Positions 1 to 9,281 of a stretch of DNA of 64,000 bases are shown here, in pieces. Each line of letters starts with the position of its first letter. The first letter of the stretch is position 1. The notes beneath the pieces were generated by a model, which was given only the letters and a program-made list of their open reading frames with translations, was not told where the DNA came from and ran no database searches. The stretch spans positions 1,984,001-2,048,000 of the forward strand of contig NZ_CP048834.1 in assembly GCF_012971745.1 (NCBI RefSeq), given 5' to 3'. Origin of the DNA: Starkeya sp. ORNL1. GTDB taxonomy: Bacteria; Pseudomonadota; Alphaproteobacteria; Rhizobiales; Xanthobacteraceae. Both the position numbers and the translations under genes were made by a program.

Positions 1-612
1 ACGGCGGTGAATGTCGATAATAACGAGCTGGTGGCGGAGATCGAAGTCGGCGTCGAGCCGGAAGGCATGGCGGTGAGCCCGGACGGCAAGATCCTGGTCA
101 ACACCTCCGAGACCACCAACATGGCGCACATCATCGACACCACCACCAAGCAGGTGATCGAGAACGTGCTGGTGGATTCGCGCCCGCGCTATGCCACCTT
201 CAACCACGACGCGTCCTCGCTCTGGGTGTCCTCCGAGGTCGGCGGCACGGTCGCGGTGATCGACCCCAAGACGTGGAAGATCATCAAGAAGATCAGCTTC
301 GCCATTCCCGGCGTGAACCAGGACGCGATCCAGCCGGTAGGCATCCGCATCACCAAGGACGGCTCCAAGGCCTTCGTCGCGCTCGGCCCGGCCAACCGCG
401 TCGCGGTGGTGAACACCAAGACGCTGGAGGTGGAGAAGTATCTCTTGGTCGGCCAGCGCGTCTGGCAGCTCGCCTTCACCCCGGACGAGAAGCTGCTGGT
501 CACCACCAACGGCAACTCGAACGACATCTCCATCATCGATGTCGCGGCGGAGAAGGTTACCAAGTCGGTCGCCGTCGGACGCTCGCCCTGGGGCGTGGTG
601 ATCGTGCCGTGA
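1..612 (+). CDS. PQQ-associated YVTN beta-propeller protein (5'-partial)
   Basis: The open frame runs in from before base 1, so the N-terminus and any signal peptide are missing. The visible part is made of repeated beta-propeller blades: AVSPDGK near the start, later FTPDEKLLVTTN, with recurring V-IDxxTxKV strands. This matches the secreted beta-propeller family that sits beside PQQ-dependent alcohol oxidation genes. Its exact role is unproven; periplasmic scaffolding or sensing for quinoproteins is the usual guess. It lies upstream of an ABC transporter pair and the xoxF cluster, and a family-A palindrome follows its stop. Confidence 0.85.
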   Translation, partial: TAVNVDNNELVAEIEVGVEPEGMAVSPDGKILVNTSETTNMAHIIDTTTKQVIENVLVDSRPRYATFNHDASSLWVSSEVGGTVAVIDPKTWKIIKKISFAIPGVNQDAIQPVGIRITKDGSKAFVALGPANRVAVVNTKTLEVEKYLLVGQRVWQLAFTPDEKLLVTTNGNSNDISIIDVAAEKVTKSVAVGRSPWGVVIVP

Positions 613-632
613 GGGTGCCAATGACAGCACGT

Positions 633-738
633 CATCCTGAGGTGCGAGCACAGCGAGCCTCGAAGGATGCCCGCCCCCGATGACCGTTGCCCTGCTGCAG
701 CATCCTTCGAGGCTCGCATTCGCTCGCACCTCAGGATG
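633..738. repeat. Family A palindromic dyad A1
   Basis: Two hairpin units at 633-669 and 701-738 are arranged outward, with CATCCTGAGG first and CATCCTTCGAGG second. A 31-base spacer between them is, in reverse complement, like the spacers of dyads A5, A8 and A11. The dyad fills most of the gap between the beta-propeller gene and the ABC ATPase gene. Confidence 0.9.
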
Positions 739-863
739 ACGTCGCTATAGGTTTGAACGGGAACATTCGGCAACAATCAAACGTCGTCCCCGGCCAAGGC
801 CAGTCTCGGCTTTCGCCGGGGTTATCATTTCAGGAAACGTGATTTCCGCTGCGGAAGAGGCCG

Positions 864-1652
<789 letters not shown>

Positions 1653-1681
1653 TCATCCACCCGCGCGGACGCGCTTTTGCA

Positions 1682-1717
1682 CCCTCCCCCCGCGGGGGAG
1701 AGGGTTGGGGTGAGGGG
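1682..1717. repeat. Family B CCCTCTCCCC-type palindrome
   Basis: A CCCTCCCCC / GGGGGAGAGGG hairpin followed by TTGGGGTGAGGGG. The same sequence type recurs near 32003, 32097, 38531 and 57788, each time between genes or at a gene end. Confidence 0.8.
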
Positions 1718-1731
1718 ACGCTCGGCTTCAG

Positions 1732-1826
1732 CATCCTTCGAGGCCGCTTCGCGGCACCTCAGGATGACGTGGTTCCTGTAGATGAACGTCATCCTGAGGT
1801 GCGAGCGCAGCGAGCCTCGAAGGATA
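1732..1826. repeat. Family A palindromic dyad A2
   Basis: Units 1732-1766 (inner stem CCGC-TTC-GCGG) and 1790-1826 face each other across a 23-base spacer. The last arm ends GGATA instead of GGATG. It lies between the ABC ATPase and permease genes, so transcripts of this operon would carry the hairpins. Confidence 0.9.
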
Positions 1827-1869
1827 CCCGCACGCACGCCGCCTTCCCCACCCCGGGAGCGACACGCCC

Positions 1870-2718
1870 ATGAGCTTCGTCCCGGAAAAGCCCGCCTTCC
1901 GGCTGCCGCTGTCGGGCTATGCGATCTGCATGGCCGGCATCTGCTGGCGCGAGGCGCTGCGCTTCCTCAACCAGCGCGGCCGATTCCTCTCGGCCCTGGT
2001 GCGCCCGCTGGTGTGGCTGTTCATCTTCGCCGCCGGCTTCCGCTCGGTGCTCGGCGTCTCGATCATCCCGCCCTACGAGACCTATGTGCTCTACGAGGTC
2101 TATGTGACGCCGGGGCTGATCGCGATGATCCAGCTGTTCAACGGCCTGCAATCCTCGCTGTCCATGGTCTATGACCGCGAGGTCGGCGCCATGCGCATCC
2201 TGCTGGTGAGCCCCTATCCGCGCTGGTTCCTTTTGGTGTCGAAGCTCACCGCCGGCATCTGCGTCTCCATCCTGCAGGTCTATGCGTTCCTGCTCGTCGC
2301 CTGGCTGTGGGGCGTCGACCTGCCGCCGCTCGGCTTCCTCACCGTGCTGCCGGCGCTCGTGCTCGCCGGCTTCATGCTCGGCGCCATGGGGCTCCTGATG
2401 AGCTCGGTGTTCAAGCAGATGGAGAATTTCGCCAGCGTGATGAACTTCGTGATCTTCCCGATGTTCTTCGCCTCATCGGCGCTCTACCCGCTGTGGCGGG
2501 TGCAGGAGAGCAGCCTGGTGCTGTATTATATCTGCATGTTCAATCCGTTCTCCTATGCGGTGGAGCTGATCCGCTTCGCGCTCTACGGCCAGTTCGAGCC
2601 GTTCTCGGCGTTGGTGGTGGCCGGCTGTTCATTGGTGTTCCTCGCCGCCTCCATCCTCGCTTATGATCCATCTGCCGGCATCATGGCCCGCCGCGGCGGG
2701 CCGGATGCGGCCAAATGA
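1870..2718 (+). CDS. ABC-2 type transporter permease
   Basis: 282-residue integral membrane protein with about six hydrophobic segments, including stretches around residues 50-70, 115-135, 145-170 and 250-270. It resembles ABC-2/NodJ-type permeases. It is the natural partner of the ATPase encoded upstream and should form the inner-membrane channel of an exporter. The substrate is unknown. A GGGAG lies about 11 bases before the ATG. Its stop at 2716-2718 is 23 bases from the ATG of the next gene, which points to co-transcription. Confidence 0.88.
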   Translation: MSFVPEKPAFRLPLSGYAICMAGICWREALRFLNQRGRFLSALVRPLVWLFIFAAGFRSVLGVSIIPPYETYVLYEVYVTPGLIAMIQLFNGLQSSLSMVYDREVGAMRILLVSPYPRWFLLVSKLTAGICVSILQVYAFLLVAWLWGVDLPPLGFLTVLPALVLAGFMLGAMGLLMSSVFKQMENFASVMNFVIFPMFFASSALYPLWRVQESSLVLYYICMFNPFSYAVELIRFALYGQFEPFSALVVAGCSLVFLAASILAYDPSAGIMARRGGPDAAK

Positions 2719-2741
2719 CAAGAATTTCCGGGAGTCGCCTC

Positions 2742-3353
2742 ATGTATTCGTCGAATCGCGTTCTGGCCCCCCTGCTCCTGCTGGCGCTTGCCGGCCCGGC
2801 GTCGGCCGCGTCACCGGACACGCTATGGCCCTGCATCCAGCCCAAGGTGGCCGAACTCGCCGCCGGGCAGATGTGGGCCGGCCCGCCGCTCACCGACGCC
2901 AAATGGCGCGACGACCAGGATGTCGCCGAGCTGGTGCCGGTGATCGCGGCGCGGCGCACCTCGATCGAGGACGCCACCACGAAAATCGAGCAGTTCGCCA
3001 AGGACGCCGGCGCCGACAAGAAGGCGCGGCTGACATTGCTGTTCGCAGGGGTGTTCGAGGAGATCAACGGCCTGCGCTCGCGCATCCTCACCGGCATCGA
3101 GCGCTATTCGCAGCACCAGATCGACCTCTCCAAGCGCATCAAGGATGAGAGCCTGAAGGTGGCGCAGGCCAAGAAGGCCGCCGCCAGCGACGACGAGAAG
3201 GCCAAGGCGGGGGAGCTTGAGCAGCAATTGCTGTGGGACACCCGGATCTATGATTCGCGCTCGCAGGCGGTCTCCGCGGTGTGCGAGAGCCCGGTGATCC
3301 TCGAGCAGCGCGCCTTCGCCATCGCGCGAGCGATCCAGAACGTGATGGAGTGA
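2742..3353 (+). CDS. Secreted helical protein of PQQ cluster, unknown function
   Basis: 203 residues. A clear signal peptide (hydrophobic LLLLALAGPASAA, residues 9-22) precedes a mostly helical, charged mature protein with two Cys (DTLWPC near the start, SAVCES near the end) that could form a disulfide. I chose the ATG at 2742 because GGGAG lies 7 bases upstream. The in-frame ATG at 2715 overlaps the permease stop but has no better ribosome site and would add nine residues before the signal peptide. No known enzyme motif is visible. Context suggests a periplasmic partner of the exporter. Confidence 0.75.
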   Translation: MYSSNRVLAPLLLLALAGPASAASPDTLWPCIQPKVAELAAGQMWAGPPLTDAKWRDDQDVAELVPVIAARRTSIEDATTKIEQFAKDAGADKKARLTLLFAGVFEEINGLRSRILTGIERYSQHQIDLSKRIKDESLKVAQAKKAAASDDEKAKAGELEQQLLWDTRIYDSRSQAVSAVCESPVILEQRAFAIARAIQNVME

Positions 3354-3373
3354 GGGGTGTCGTGCTGCTTCAG

Positions 3374-3472
3374 CATCCTTCGAGGCCCGGCCTTGCAGGG
3401 CACCTCAGGATGAGGTTCTCCCTTTAGGACAACCTCATCCTGAGGTGCCGCCGCAGGCGGCCTCGAAGGATG
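3374..3472. repeat. Family A palindromic dyad A3
   Basis: Units 3374-3412 and 3436-3472 face inward across a 23-base spacer. The dyad lies between two convergent genes, the secreted protein (plus) and the CxxxCW protein (minus), where it could act as a two-way transcript end. Confidence 0.9.
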
Positions 3473-3488
3473 CTGAAGCAGAGCGCGC

Positions 3489-4175
3489 TCACAACCGCGG
3501 CACGGCCGTTTCCAGTGGCAGGCCAGCCTTGGCCCAGCCATCGCTGCCGCCGGGATACCAGGAGACATTGCCGAAGCCGTACTCGAGCGCACGCTTGGCG
3601 GCGTTCCAGCTCATCCAGCACTCGGTCTGGCAGTAGAACACCAGCGGCGCATCATGCCGGCCTCCGGTGAGGCTCTCCAGCCCGCCGCGGAAATAGCCGT
3701 CCACCTGCGCGTTGAGCAGGCCATAGCCGACATTCGGGAACCACACGCTGCCGGGGATGTCGTCGCGTTTCTTGTCGCGCCAGATGGTGCCGGCGGGAAG
3801 GTTCGCCGGCTTCACGTCACGCGGCATGACGTCGATGAACAGCGCCGCCCGGTCGCGCCAGAGCCTGGCGGCAGTGTCGGTGTCGAGCACGGTGGCGCCG
3901 CGCAGCGTTGCCGGGGTCGGGGCGCGGTAGTCATCGGTGCGGTAGCCGTCCGGCTCCGGCGGCACCTTGGGCGGATTGAGGGCCTCCTGCACCGCCTTGT
4001 CGGTCGCGGTGGCAGTGCCGGGCGCGGCCGGCTCCTGCGCATAGGCCGGGGACAGCGCCAGCACCACGGCGAGCCCGGCCATGGCCAGCCAGGCCAGCGG
4101 CACGGGAGAAGCCTCCTCGCGCGGCAGCGTTCCGGCCGGGTCCCCCGAGGGTCCGTGGCCGGCGCGTGGGCTCAT
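3489..4175 (-). CDS. PQQ-dependent catabolism-associated CxxxCW protein (rhodanese-like)
   Basis: 228 residues. A hydrophobic signal segment (residues 27-46, ending AYAQ) precedes a rhodanese-like fold. The hallmark C182-Q-T-E-C186-W187 is followed by MSWNAAKRA and ends in WYPGG. This is the signature of a family tied to PQQ-dependent dehydrogenases; the reaction is unknown, though thiol or disulfide chemistry in the periplasm is plausible. The start at 4175 overlaps the stop of the upstream binding-protein gene by four bases (ATGA), which indicates translational coupling. A longer frame reaching 4424 would run inside that neighbour and is not used. Confidence 0.85.
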   Translation of the reverse strand: MSPRAGHGPSGDPAGTLPREEASPVPLAWLAMAGLAVVLALSPAYAQEPAAPGTATATDKAVQEALNPPKVPPEPDGYRTDDYRAPTPATLRGATVLDTDTAARLWRDRAALFIDVMPRDVKPANLPAGTIWRDKKRDDIPGSVWFPNVGYGLLNAQVDGYFRGGLESLTGGRHDAPLVFYCQTECWMSWNAAKRALEYGFGNVSWYPGGSDGWAKAGLPLETAVPRL

Positions 4176-4999
4176 TTGCCGGCTCCCATCGGCTGGTTGG
4201 CCTCGTCGAGCAGCGGCACGCCATATTCCAGCAGGATGCGGTTGATCTCCGGCTGGTTGGCGGTGATGAAATCGTTGAGCTGGTGCTTCCAGTTCAGCTC
4301 GCCCGGGCGGATGCCGAGCGTGATGCGGTACACCATTTGCGGGTCGCCCCTCTCCTTCACCAGCGGCACCACATCGAGCGCGGCTTCGGAGCGGCGGGCA
4401 TAATAGCCGCCGATCGGGCCCCACAAGATGCCGGCATCGATCTCGCCGGAATTGATGTCGGCGATCATCTGCTCGGCCGGGCTGTCGAATCGGCGGTCCA
4501 CTGTGAGCGAATAGGGCTTGGCCATGCTCATCAGGCCGTTGCGGGCCAGGAGGTCGCCCGGTGGGGTACCGGCGACGACGCCGATATGCCGGCCCTTGAG
4601 CCGGATATCCTCCAGCGAATCGACACCTTCGAGGTCGCCGCCCTTCTTGGAGATCAGCACCCAGGCCGACTTGTAATAGGGGTTGGTGTTGAGCACCGGG
4701 TCGCCGCCGGCGACATAGCCCATCACGATGTCGCAGCGCTTCTCGCCGAGCGTCTTGCGGTAGAAGCCGGTGGCCTGCGGGAACCAGGTATAGTCCAGCG
4801 GCAGGTTCAGCTTTTGCGAGAGCAGGTCGGCGATCTTGTTCTCGAAGCCTTCGCCCTTCTCATTGGTGAAGGGCATGTTCGCCGGATCCGCGCACACACG
4901 CAGCGTGGAGCGATCGACGAGATCGGAGACCTGGGCGCGTGCGGACGGCGCGGCGATCAGGGCGACGAGGATCGCCGCCACCCCTCCCACCATCGTCAT
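4172..4999 (-). CDS. XoxJ/MxaJ-like periplasmic solute-binding protein
   Basis: About 275 residues with an N-terminal signal peptide (MVGGVAAILVALIAAPSARAQ) and a type II periplasmic binding fold. Landmarks are LRVCADPANMPFTN, WFPQATGFYRKTLG and CDIVMGY, typical of the quinoprotein dehydrogenase-associated family that includes MxaJ/XoxJ. XoxJ-like proteins are thought to help activate XoxF. The start is uncertain: ATGs at 4999 and 4993 both lie inside or at the edge of a family C palindrome. The frame continues open to 5188 only by reading through that repeat. Confidence 0.83.
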   Translation of the reverse strand: MTMVGGVAAILVALIAAPSARAQVSDLVDRSTLRVCADPANMPFTNEKGEGFENKIADLLSQKLNLPLDYTWFPQATGFYRKTLGEKRCDIVMGYVAGGDPVLNTNPYYKSAWVLISKKGGDLEGVDSLEDIRLKGRHIGVVAGTPPGDLLARNGLMSMAKPYSLTVDRRFDSPAEQMIADINSGEIDAGILWGPIGGYYARRSEAALDVVPLVKERGDPQMVYRITLGIRPGELNWKHQLNDFITANQPEINRILLEYGVPLLDEANQPMGAGK

Positions 5000-5087
5000 C
5001 CCGGACGGCCAACGGCCGAGCCGGGATCGCGTGACGGTACGGGTACGCGATCCCGGCTCGAAGGCTGCGCCTTCGTCCGGGATGACG
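4995..5087. repeat. Family C palindromic pair (CATCCCGG type)
   Basis: Two inverted units, about 4995-5036 and 5046-5087, run GTCATCCCGGAC...GGGATCGCG and CGCGATCCCGGC...GGGATGACG. They fill the gap between the xoxG-like and xoxJ-like genes and include the likely start codon of the latter. Confidence 0.85.
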
Positions 5088-5096
5088 ACCGGGGTT

Positions 5097-5681
5097 TTAC
5101 TTACGACCAAAGCACTGGTTCTCATTGTCACCGTACGCCTTCGTCTTGTCCTCGCGCTTGCTCGGCCGCTGGCGGTCGAGCACCCCATCGGCGCGGGCCT
5201 TCAGATAAACGTAGATATCGTCGATGTAGCACATCACATTCAGGTTCTCGCCGAACGCCGGCATCACCTGGTTGGCCTGGCCGACGCCGACATTCTGCTT
5301 GCCGTTGACGACGACTTCCATGAACTGGTCGTGGGTCATGGTCTTGAGCGACTCCGCCAGCGCCGGGGCGTAGCTGGAGCCGAGGCCGTCGGGGCCGTGG
5401 CAGACATGGCACTCGGCGTGATAGCGGCGGTAGCCGCTATAGGTGTACCAGTCCATCGTGCCGTCCGCGGAGAAGTGATAGGTCGGCGTGCCGTCGGGGA
5501 GCGTGTACTTGCCCATCTCGTCCTTGGTCGCCGCGGCCTGCGCTTCGGCGGCAGACGCGCCACCAGCGGCAGGGGCCGGCTGCTGGGCGAGAGCGGGGGC
5601 GCCACCGATCAGCAGCAAGGCGAGGGCAGCGGCGGCCGGCAGCATGCCGGAAAGAGACCGTCCGCGGAAAGCATACTTCAT
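5097..5681 (-). CDS. xoxG: XoxG-like c-type cytochrome, methanol-oxidation related
   Basis: 194-residue secreted cytochrome c. A signal peptide ends near ALAQ (residues 30-33) and one heme site C91-H-V-C94-H95 is present. M140 or M150 are possible axial ligands. Two further cysteines (C151 and C190) match the four-cysteine methanol-related family. It probably takes electrons from XoxF, which is encoded just upstream on the same strand. I chose the ATG at 5681 with AGGGAG about 9 bases before it; a GTG at 5690 would sit on the ribosome site. The symbol is by context and family. Confidence 0.85.
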   Translation of the reverse strand: MKYAFRGRSLSGMLPAAAALALLLIGGAPALAQQPAPAAGGASAAEAQAAATKDEMGKYTLPDGTPTYHFSADGTMDWYTYSGYRRYHAECHVCHGPDGLGSSYAPALAESLKTMTHDQFMEVVVNGKQNVGVGQANQVMPAFGENLNVMCYIDDIYVYLKARADGVLDRQRPSKREDKTKAYGDNENQCFGRK

Positions 5682-5799
5682 GAGGGACACTCCCTGGGTT
5701 CCAGGACCGCTATTGTGCCGCTCCGGGGCCGGGGGAGGCCGGAGCGAAGTCTCTGGAACAGTTCTAAGATTTTTATAAGAACCGGATCGCCGAGACGCC

Positions 5800-5838
5800 G
5801 GGGCCTGGCACGCCGGCTCTCACCGACGGCCAGGCCCC
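5800..5838. terminator. Hairpin in xoxF-xoxG spacer
   Basis: A perfect 10-bp stem, GGGGCCTGGC (5800-5809) with GCCAGGCCCC (5829-5838). On the plus strand TTTGTCTT follows; on the coding minus strand there is no T-run. It may attenuate or process the xoxF transcript rather than end it cleanly. Confidence 0.4.
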
Positions 5839-5853
5839 TTTGTCTTGAGAGGT

Positions 5854-5888
5854 GGGAGCCGGCCAGGCTTTCGCCTGGACCGGCTTCC
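5854..5888 (-). terminator. Stem-loop just after xoxF
   Basis: Ten bases past the xoxF stop, CCAGGC-TTTC-GCCTGG extends outward as GGGAGCCGG / CCGGCTTCC with one bulge. It is a strong RNA stem on the xoxF transcript with no U-tract. It could protect the xoxF mRNA 3' end and lower xoxG read-through. Confidence 0.45.
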
Positions 5889-5897
5889 GCCCGTTGA

Positions 5898-7703
5898 TCA
5901 GTTCGGCAGCGCGAACACGGTGAGCTGGCCACCGAGGTTGGTGTAGCTCGACAGGGCCGCATAGCCACCCACCGCGCCGAGACCGGCTTGCGGGTCGGTC
6001 AGGCCGGCCGCGAGGCCGATGCCTGCCCAGCCACCGACACCCGACAGGATGGCGATGTACTGCTTGCCCTTGTGCTCATAGGTGGTGACGTTGCCGATGA
6101 TGCCCGACGGGGTCTTGAACTTGTAGAGTTCCTTGCCCGTCTTGCTGTCGACCGCCTTCAGGTAGCCTTCGAGCGTGCCGTAGAAGACCACGTCGCCGGC
6201 GGTGGCGAGCGCGCCCGACCACACCGAGAACGGCTCCTTCAGCGACCACACGATCTTGCCCTTGGTGTTGTCCCAGGCGATGAAGTTGCCCATGCCGCCA
6301 TGGCTGTTCGGCGCGGGGAACATCGACAGGGTGGCACCGACATAGGGCTGGCCCGCAGTGTAGCTGACGCGGAACGGCTCATAGTCCATGCAGACGTGGT
6401 TGGTCGGCACGTAGAACAGCTTGGTCTTCGGCGAGTAGGCCGCAGGCTGCTGGTCCTTGGTGCCGAGCGCCGCCGGGCAGATGCCCTTGGTGTTGACGTC
6501 TTCACCCTGCTGCTCGGTCGAGAACTGCGACACCACCTGCGGACGACCGAAGGTCGGGCTGTTGCGGTCCATGTCGACCTTGGTGGCCCAGTTCACCGCC
6601 GGGTCGAACTTCTCGGCGACGAGCAGGTCGCCCGACACGCGGTCCAGCGTATAGCCGAAGCCGTTGCGGTCGAAGTGGGTGAGCAGCTTGCGCTGCTGGC
6701 CGTTCATCTCCTGATCCGTGAGGATCATCTCGTTGATGCCGTCATAGTCCCACTCGTCGTGGGGGGTCATCTGGTAGACCCACTTGGCCATGCCGGTGTC
6801 GGCGTCACGCGCCCAGATGGTCATCGACCACTTGTTGTCGCCGGGACGCTGCTTCGGGTTCCAGGTGGAGGGGTTGCCCGAGCCGTAATAGACGAGGTTG
6901 GTTTCCGGATCGTAGGAATACCAGCCCCAGGTGCAGCCGCCGCCGATCTTCCACTGATCGCCTTCCCAGGTCTTCAGCGAAGAGTCCGCGCCGATCGGCT
7001 TGCCGAGAGCGGTGGTCTTGGCCGGGTCGACCAGCAGGTCGCTGTCCGGGCCCATCGAGTAGCCGCGCCACACCTGCTTGCCGGTGGCGCTGTCATAGGC
7101 GGTGACGTGGCAGCGCACGCCGAATTCGCCGCCGGAGATGCCGACGATGACCTTGTCCTTCACCGGCAGAACAGTCGCAGTATTGGTCTCACCCTTCTTG
7201 GGATCGCCATTGACCACGGACCATTTCTTCTCGCCGGTCTTGGCGTCGAGCGCCACCAGCGTGGTGTCGGCCTGGTGCAGGTAGATCAGCCCGTTGGAAT
7301 AGGCGAGACCGCGATTCACGGTGTCGCAGCACATCACCGGGATGACGTTCGGATCCTGCTTCGGCTCGTACTTCCAGATGATCTTGCCATCGTTGTTGAG
7401 GTCGAGGGCATAGACGATGTTGGGGAACGGCGTGTGTACGTACATCACGTCGCCGATGATGAGGGGACCGCCTTCGTGACCGCGGAGCACGCCGGTCGAG
7501 AAGGTCCAGGCTACCTGCATCTTGCCGACATTGCCGGCATTGATCTGGTTGAGCTGGGAATAACGGGTGTTGGCGTAATCGCCGGTCTGGATACCCCATT
7601 GCTTGGGGTCTTTGATGATTTTCTGCAGTCCGTCATTGGCCATGGCGGGCATAGCAACGGCCGCAGTACCCAGCAGCATTGCCGCATAGGCGAGCTTGCG
7701 CAT
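5898..7703 (-). CDS. xoxF: Lanthanide-type PQQ methanol dehydrogenase XoxF
   Basis: 601 residues: signal peptide (residues 1-22, ending AMA) and an eight-bladed quinoprotein propeller. Visible active-site features are the vicinal disulfide C125-C126, E193 in GGEFG, N277 in GSGNP, catalytic D319 and the extra D321 in HDEWDYDG. That second Asp is the mark of rare-earth-dependent XoxF; calcium MxaF enzymes have Ala there. It oxidises methanol (and often formaldehyde) in the periplasm and passes electrons to a cytochrome c. The start at 7703 has GGAGGAG 8 bases upstream; a longer frame to 7760 would swallow that site. No mxaF or mxaI is present in this window. Confidence 0.95.
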   Translation of the reverse strand: MRKLAYAAMLLGTAAVAMPAMANDGLQKIIKDPKQWGIQTGDYANTRYSQLNQINAGNVGKMQVAWTFSTGVLRGHEGGPLIIGDVMYVHTPFPNIVYALDLNNDGKIIWKYEPKQDPNVIPVMCCDTVNRGLAYSNGLIYLHQADTTLVALDAKTGEKKWSVVNGDPKKGETNTATVLPVKDKVIVGISGGEFGVRCHVTAYDSATGKQVWRGYSMGPDSDLLVDPAKTTALGKPIGADSSLKTWEGDQWKIGGGCTWGWYSYDPETNLVYYGSGNPSTWNPKQRPGDNKWSMTIWARDADTGMAKWVYQMTPHDEWDYDGINEMILTDQEMNGQQRKLLTHFDRNGFGYTLDRVSGDLLVAEKFDPAVNWATKVDMDRNSPTFGRPQVVSQFSTEQQGEDVNTKGICPAALGTKDQQPAAYSPKTKLFYVPTNHVCMDYEPFRVSYTAGQPYVGATLSMFPAPNSHGGMGNFIAWDNTKGKIVWSLKEPFSVWSGALATAGDVVFYGTLEGYLKAVDSKTGKELYKFKTPSGIIGNVTTYEHKGKQYIAILSGVGGWAGIGLAAGLTDPQAGLGAVGGYAALSSYTNLGGQLTVFALPN

Positions 7704-8097
7704 GCGTAATCTCCTCCTGAACGCGATCCTCCGGGCGCTATTGACCGGTATTCCGGGCAATCCGCTGCCGATTTATTCTTTTCATTCTGACCGTTCATCT
7801 TCGGCAGCGTGTCACGACCGGCTGGGGGAGAAACAGCCGGATCTCACGGGGGCATCCCGCCCCAAGCTGGCCTACGAACCGAATTTAAGGAGAAAACTCC
7901 CCCGAAACCCGTTGAAGCCGAAGACATAAGTGAGCCTAGCGCCATTTTGAACGGCACGCAATAAGAACCCTTAAGAGAAACGTCCTTATTATGATTTTGC
8001 TGCAATTGCGAACGTGGCATTTGTTATACCAGTCGGAATACTTTGAAGTTCCTAGGAGCCTTGTTGCGGCGCGAACGCCGAAGCTGCCGCCCCGACC
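7704..8097. other. 394-base gap upstream of xoxF
   Basis: No convincing gene. It is more A+T-rich than its surroundings, mainly 7950-8060. It should hold the minus-strand xoxF promoter and the 3' end of the next minus-strand gene. I could not pick a sigma-70 box pair with confidence, and no family A-D palindrome is present. Confidence 0.6.
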
Positions 8098-9093
8098 CTA
8101 TTCCCACTCATATTCGTGGTAAGCGGCGATGGCGTTGCGCGGGTTGAATTCGTCGAAAAGTACCCACTTTTCCCGCTCCGATTGCGCCACCCGGCCGGGT
8201 GCAACGCTCATCGGCTGGCCCGCCGCGATGAGACGCCGCACGTCGGACTGCACGAGATCGAGGTACCGCCGCTCGTCGCCCGCCGCCATCGGCCAGGCGA
8301 CCGAGGCCGGGCCGTGTCCGGGCACCACGCGGGTGGTACCGCGCGCGGTGAGCGCCTCCATCAGCGCCAGCCATCCTTTCAGGCTGCCGTCGAGCGTCGG
8401 CACGTGGCCGACGAACAGCAGGTCGCCGAGAAACCAGGTGCCGGAAGCCTCGTCGAACACGGTGAGGTCGTTGTCGGTATGTGCGGTCGGCCATGATTCG
8501 AGAATCAGCTCGCGCCCACCGAGATCGAGGCTCATGCGGCCGTCGACCAGCACGTCCGGCAGCACCACCTCCGTGCCCTCGCCGAGCGGCCCGAGCAGGC
8601 GGTGCACCTGCGCCATATAGGTGTCGGTACGCACCGCCAGCGCGCGCGGCATCTTGCGATGCGCGACGAAGCTGGCGCCCTCCCCCCGGAACGCGGCATT
8701 GCCGAGCACATGGTCGGGATGCATGTGGGTATTGATGACATAGCGCACCGGCCGGTCGGTGACGCGGCGCACCGCCTCCTTGAGGCGCCGCCCGGTGAGC
8801 ACGCTGTTGCCGGTGTCGATCACCGCGGCGGATTCGCTGCCGACCACGACGCCCATATTGCAGATGGCGCCGCCATTTTCCGGCGCCATCAATTCATAGG
8901 GCGCGGCATAGACGAAGACGCCGTCAGCGAGCTTTTCCAGCTTGAGCGGGTCGCGGGCGGTGACCGGCGCAGTTACTTGCGTGGTGTCCGCCGCGGCGAA
9001 GCGCGTGCCGGCCGCGGCAAAGCCAGTGCCGGCCGCGGCGCATGCCGCGCAGGCGATGAAGGCGCGGCGGTCGAGGCGGAAAGCCGGTGCCAT
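8098..9093 (-). CDS. Quinoprotein-relay-type metallo-beta-lactamase-fold hydrolase
   Basis: 331 residues with a twin-arginine-like leader (RLDRRAFIACAACAAAG, residues 6-22) and the metal-binding motif N-T-H123-M-H125-P-D127-H128. Later blocks TDNDLTVF and PGHGPAS fit the fold. Such proteins occur next to PQQ dehydrogenase genes as presumed zinc hydrolases; the substrate is unknown. The start at 9093 is the first ATG giving a leader, and an upstream frame passes through a family A palindrome. It is transcribed toward xoxF, with a 394-base gap between them. Confidence 0.82.
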   Translation of the reverse strand: MAPAFRLDRRAFIACAACAAAGTGFAAAGTRFAAADTTQVTAPVTARDPLKLEKLADGVFVYAAPYELMAPENGGAICNMGVVVGSESAAVIDTGNSVLTGRRLKEAVRRVTDRPVRYVINTHMHPDHVLGNAAFRGEGASFVAHRKMPRALAVRTDTYMAQVHRLLGPLGEGTEVVLPDVLVDGRMSLDLGGRELILESWPTAHTDNDLTVFDEASGTWFLGDLLFVGHVPTLDGSLKGWLALMEALTARGTTRVVPGHGPASVAWPMAAGDERRYLDLVQSDVRRLIAAGQPMSVAPGRVAQSEREKWVLFDEFNPRNAIAAYHEYEWE

Positions 9094-9116
9094 GGGTGAT
9101 GGTGACGCTGTTTCAA

Positions 9117-9242
9117 CATCCTTCGAGGCCGGCCAAATGGCCGGCACCTCAGGATGAGGTCGCTTTAATGAACCACCTCATCCCTAGCGGTTGGCCGGTG
9201 GCCAACCGCGGGGTGCCCGGCAACGCCGGGCCTCGAAGGATG
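9117..9242. repeat. Family A palindromic dyad A4 with nested hairpin
   Basis: Unit 9117-9156 has inner stem GGCCGGCC-AAAT-GGCCGG. Unit 9179-9242 is longer: after CATCC an extra hairpin GCGGTTGGCC-GGT-GGCCAACCGC replaces the usual TGAG. The same insert, with compensating changes, occurs in dyad A8. Confidence 0.9.
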
Positions 9243-9281
9243 CTGCAACAGGACAATCCTGGGGGGACCCAGGATCGAGCC

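Noticed and set aside
5988..7709. 573-codon plus-strand open frame
   Set aside because: Antisense to xoxF, His/Arg/Val-rich shadow translation.
7704..8097. A defined sigma-70 promoter for xoxF
   Set aside because: Several weak TTG and CATAAT-like strings exist on the minus strand, but none has both boxes with proper spacing.
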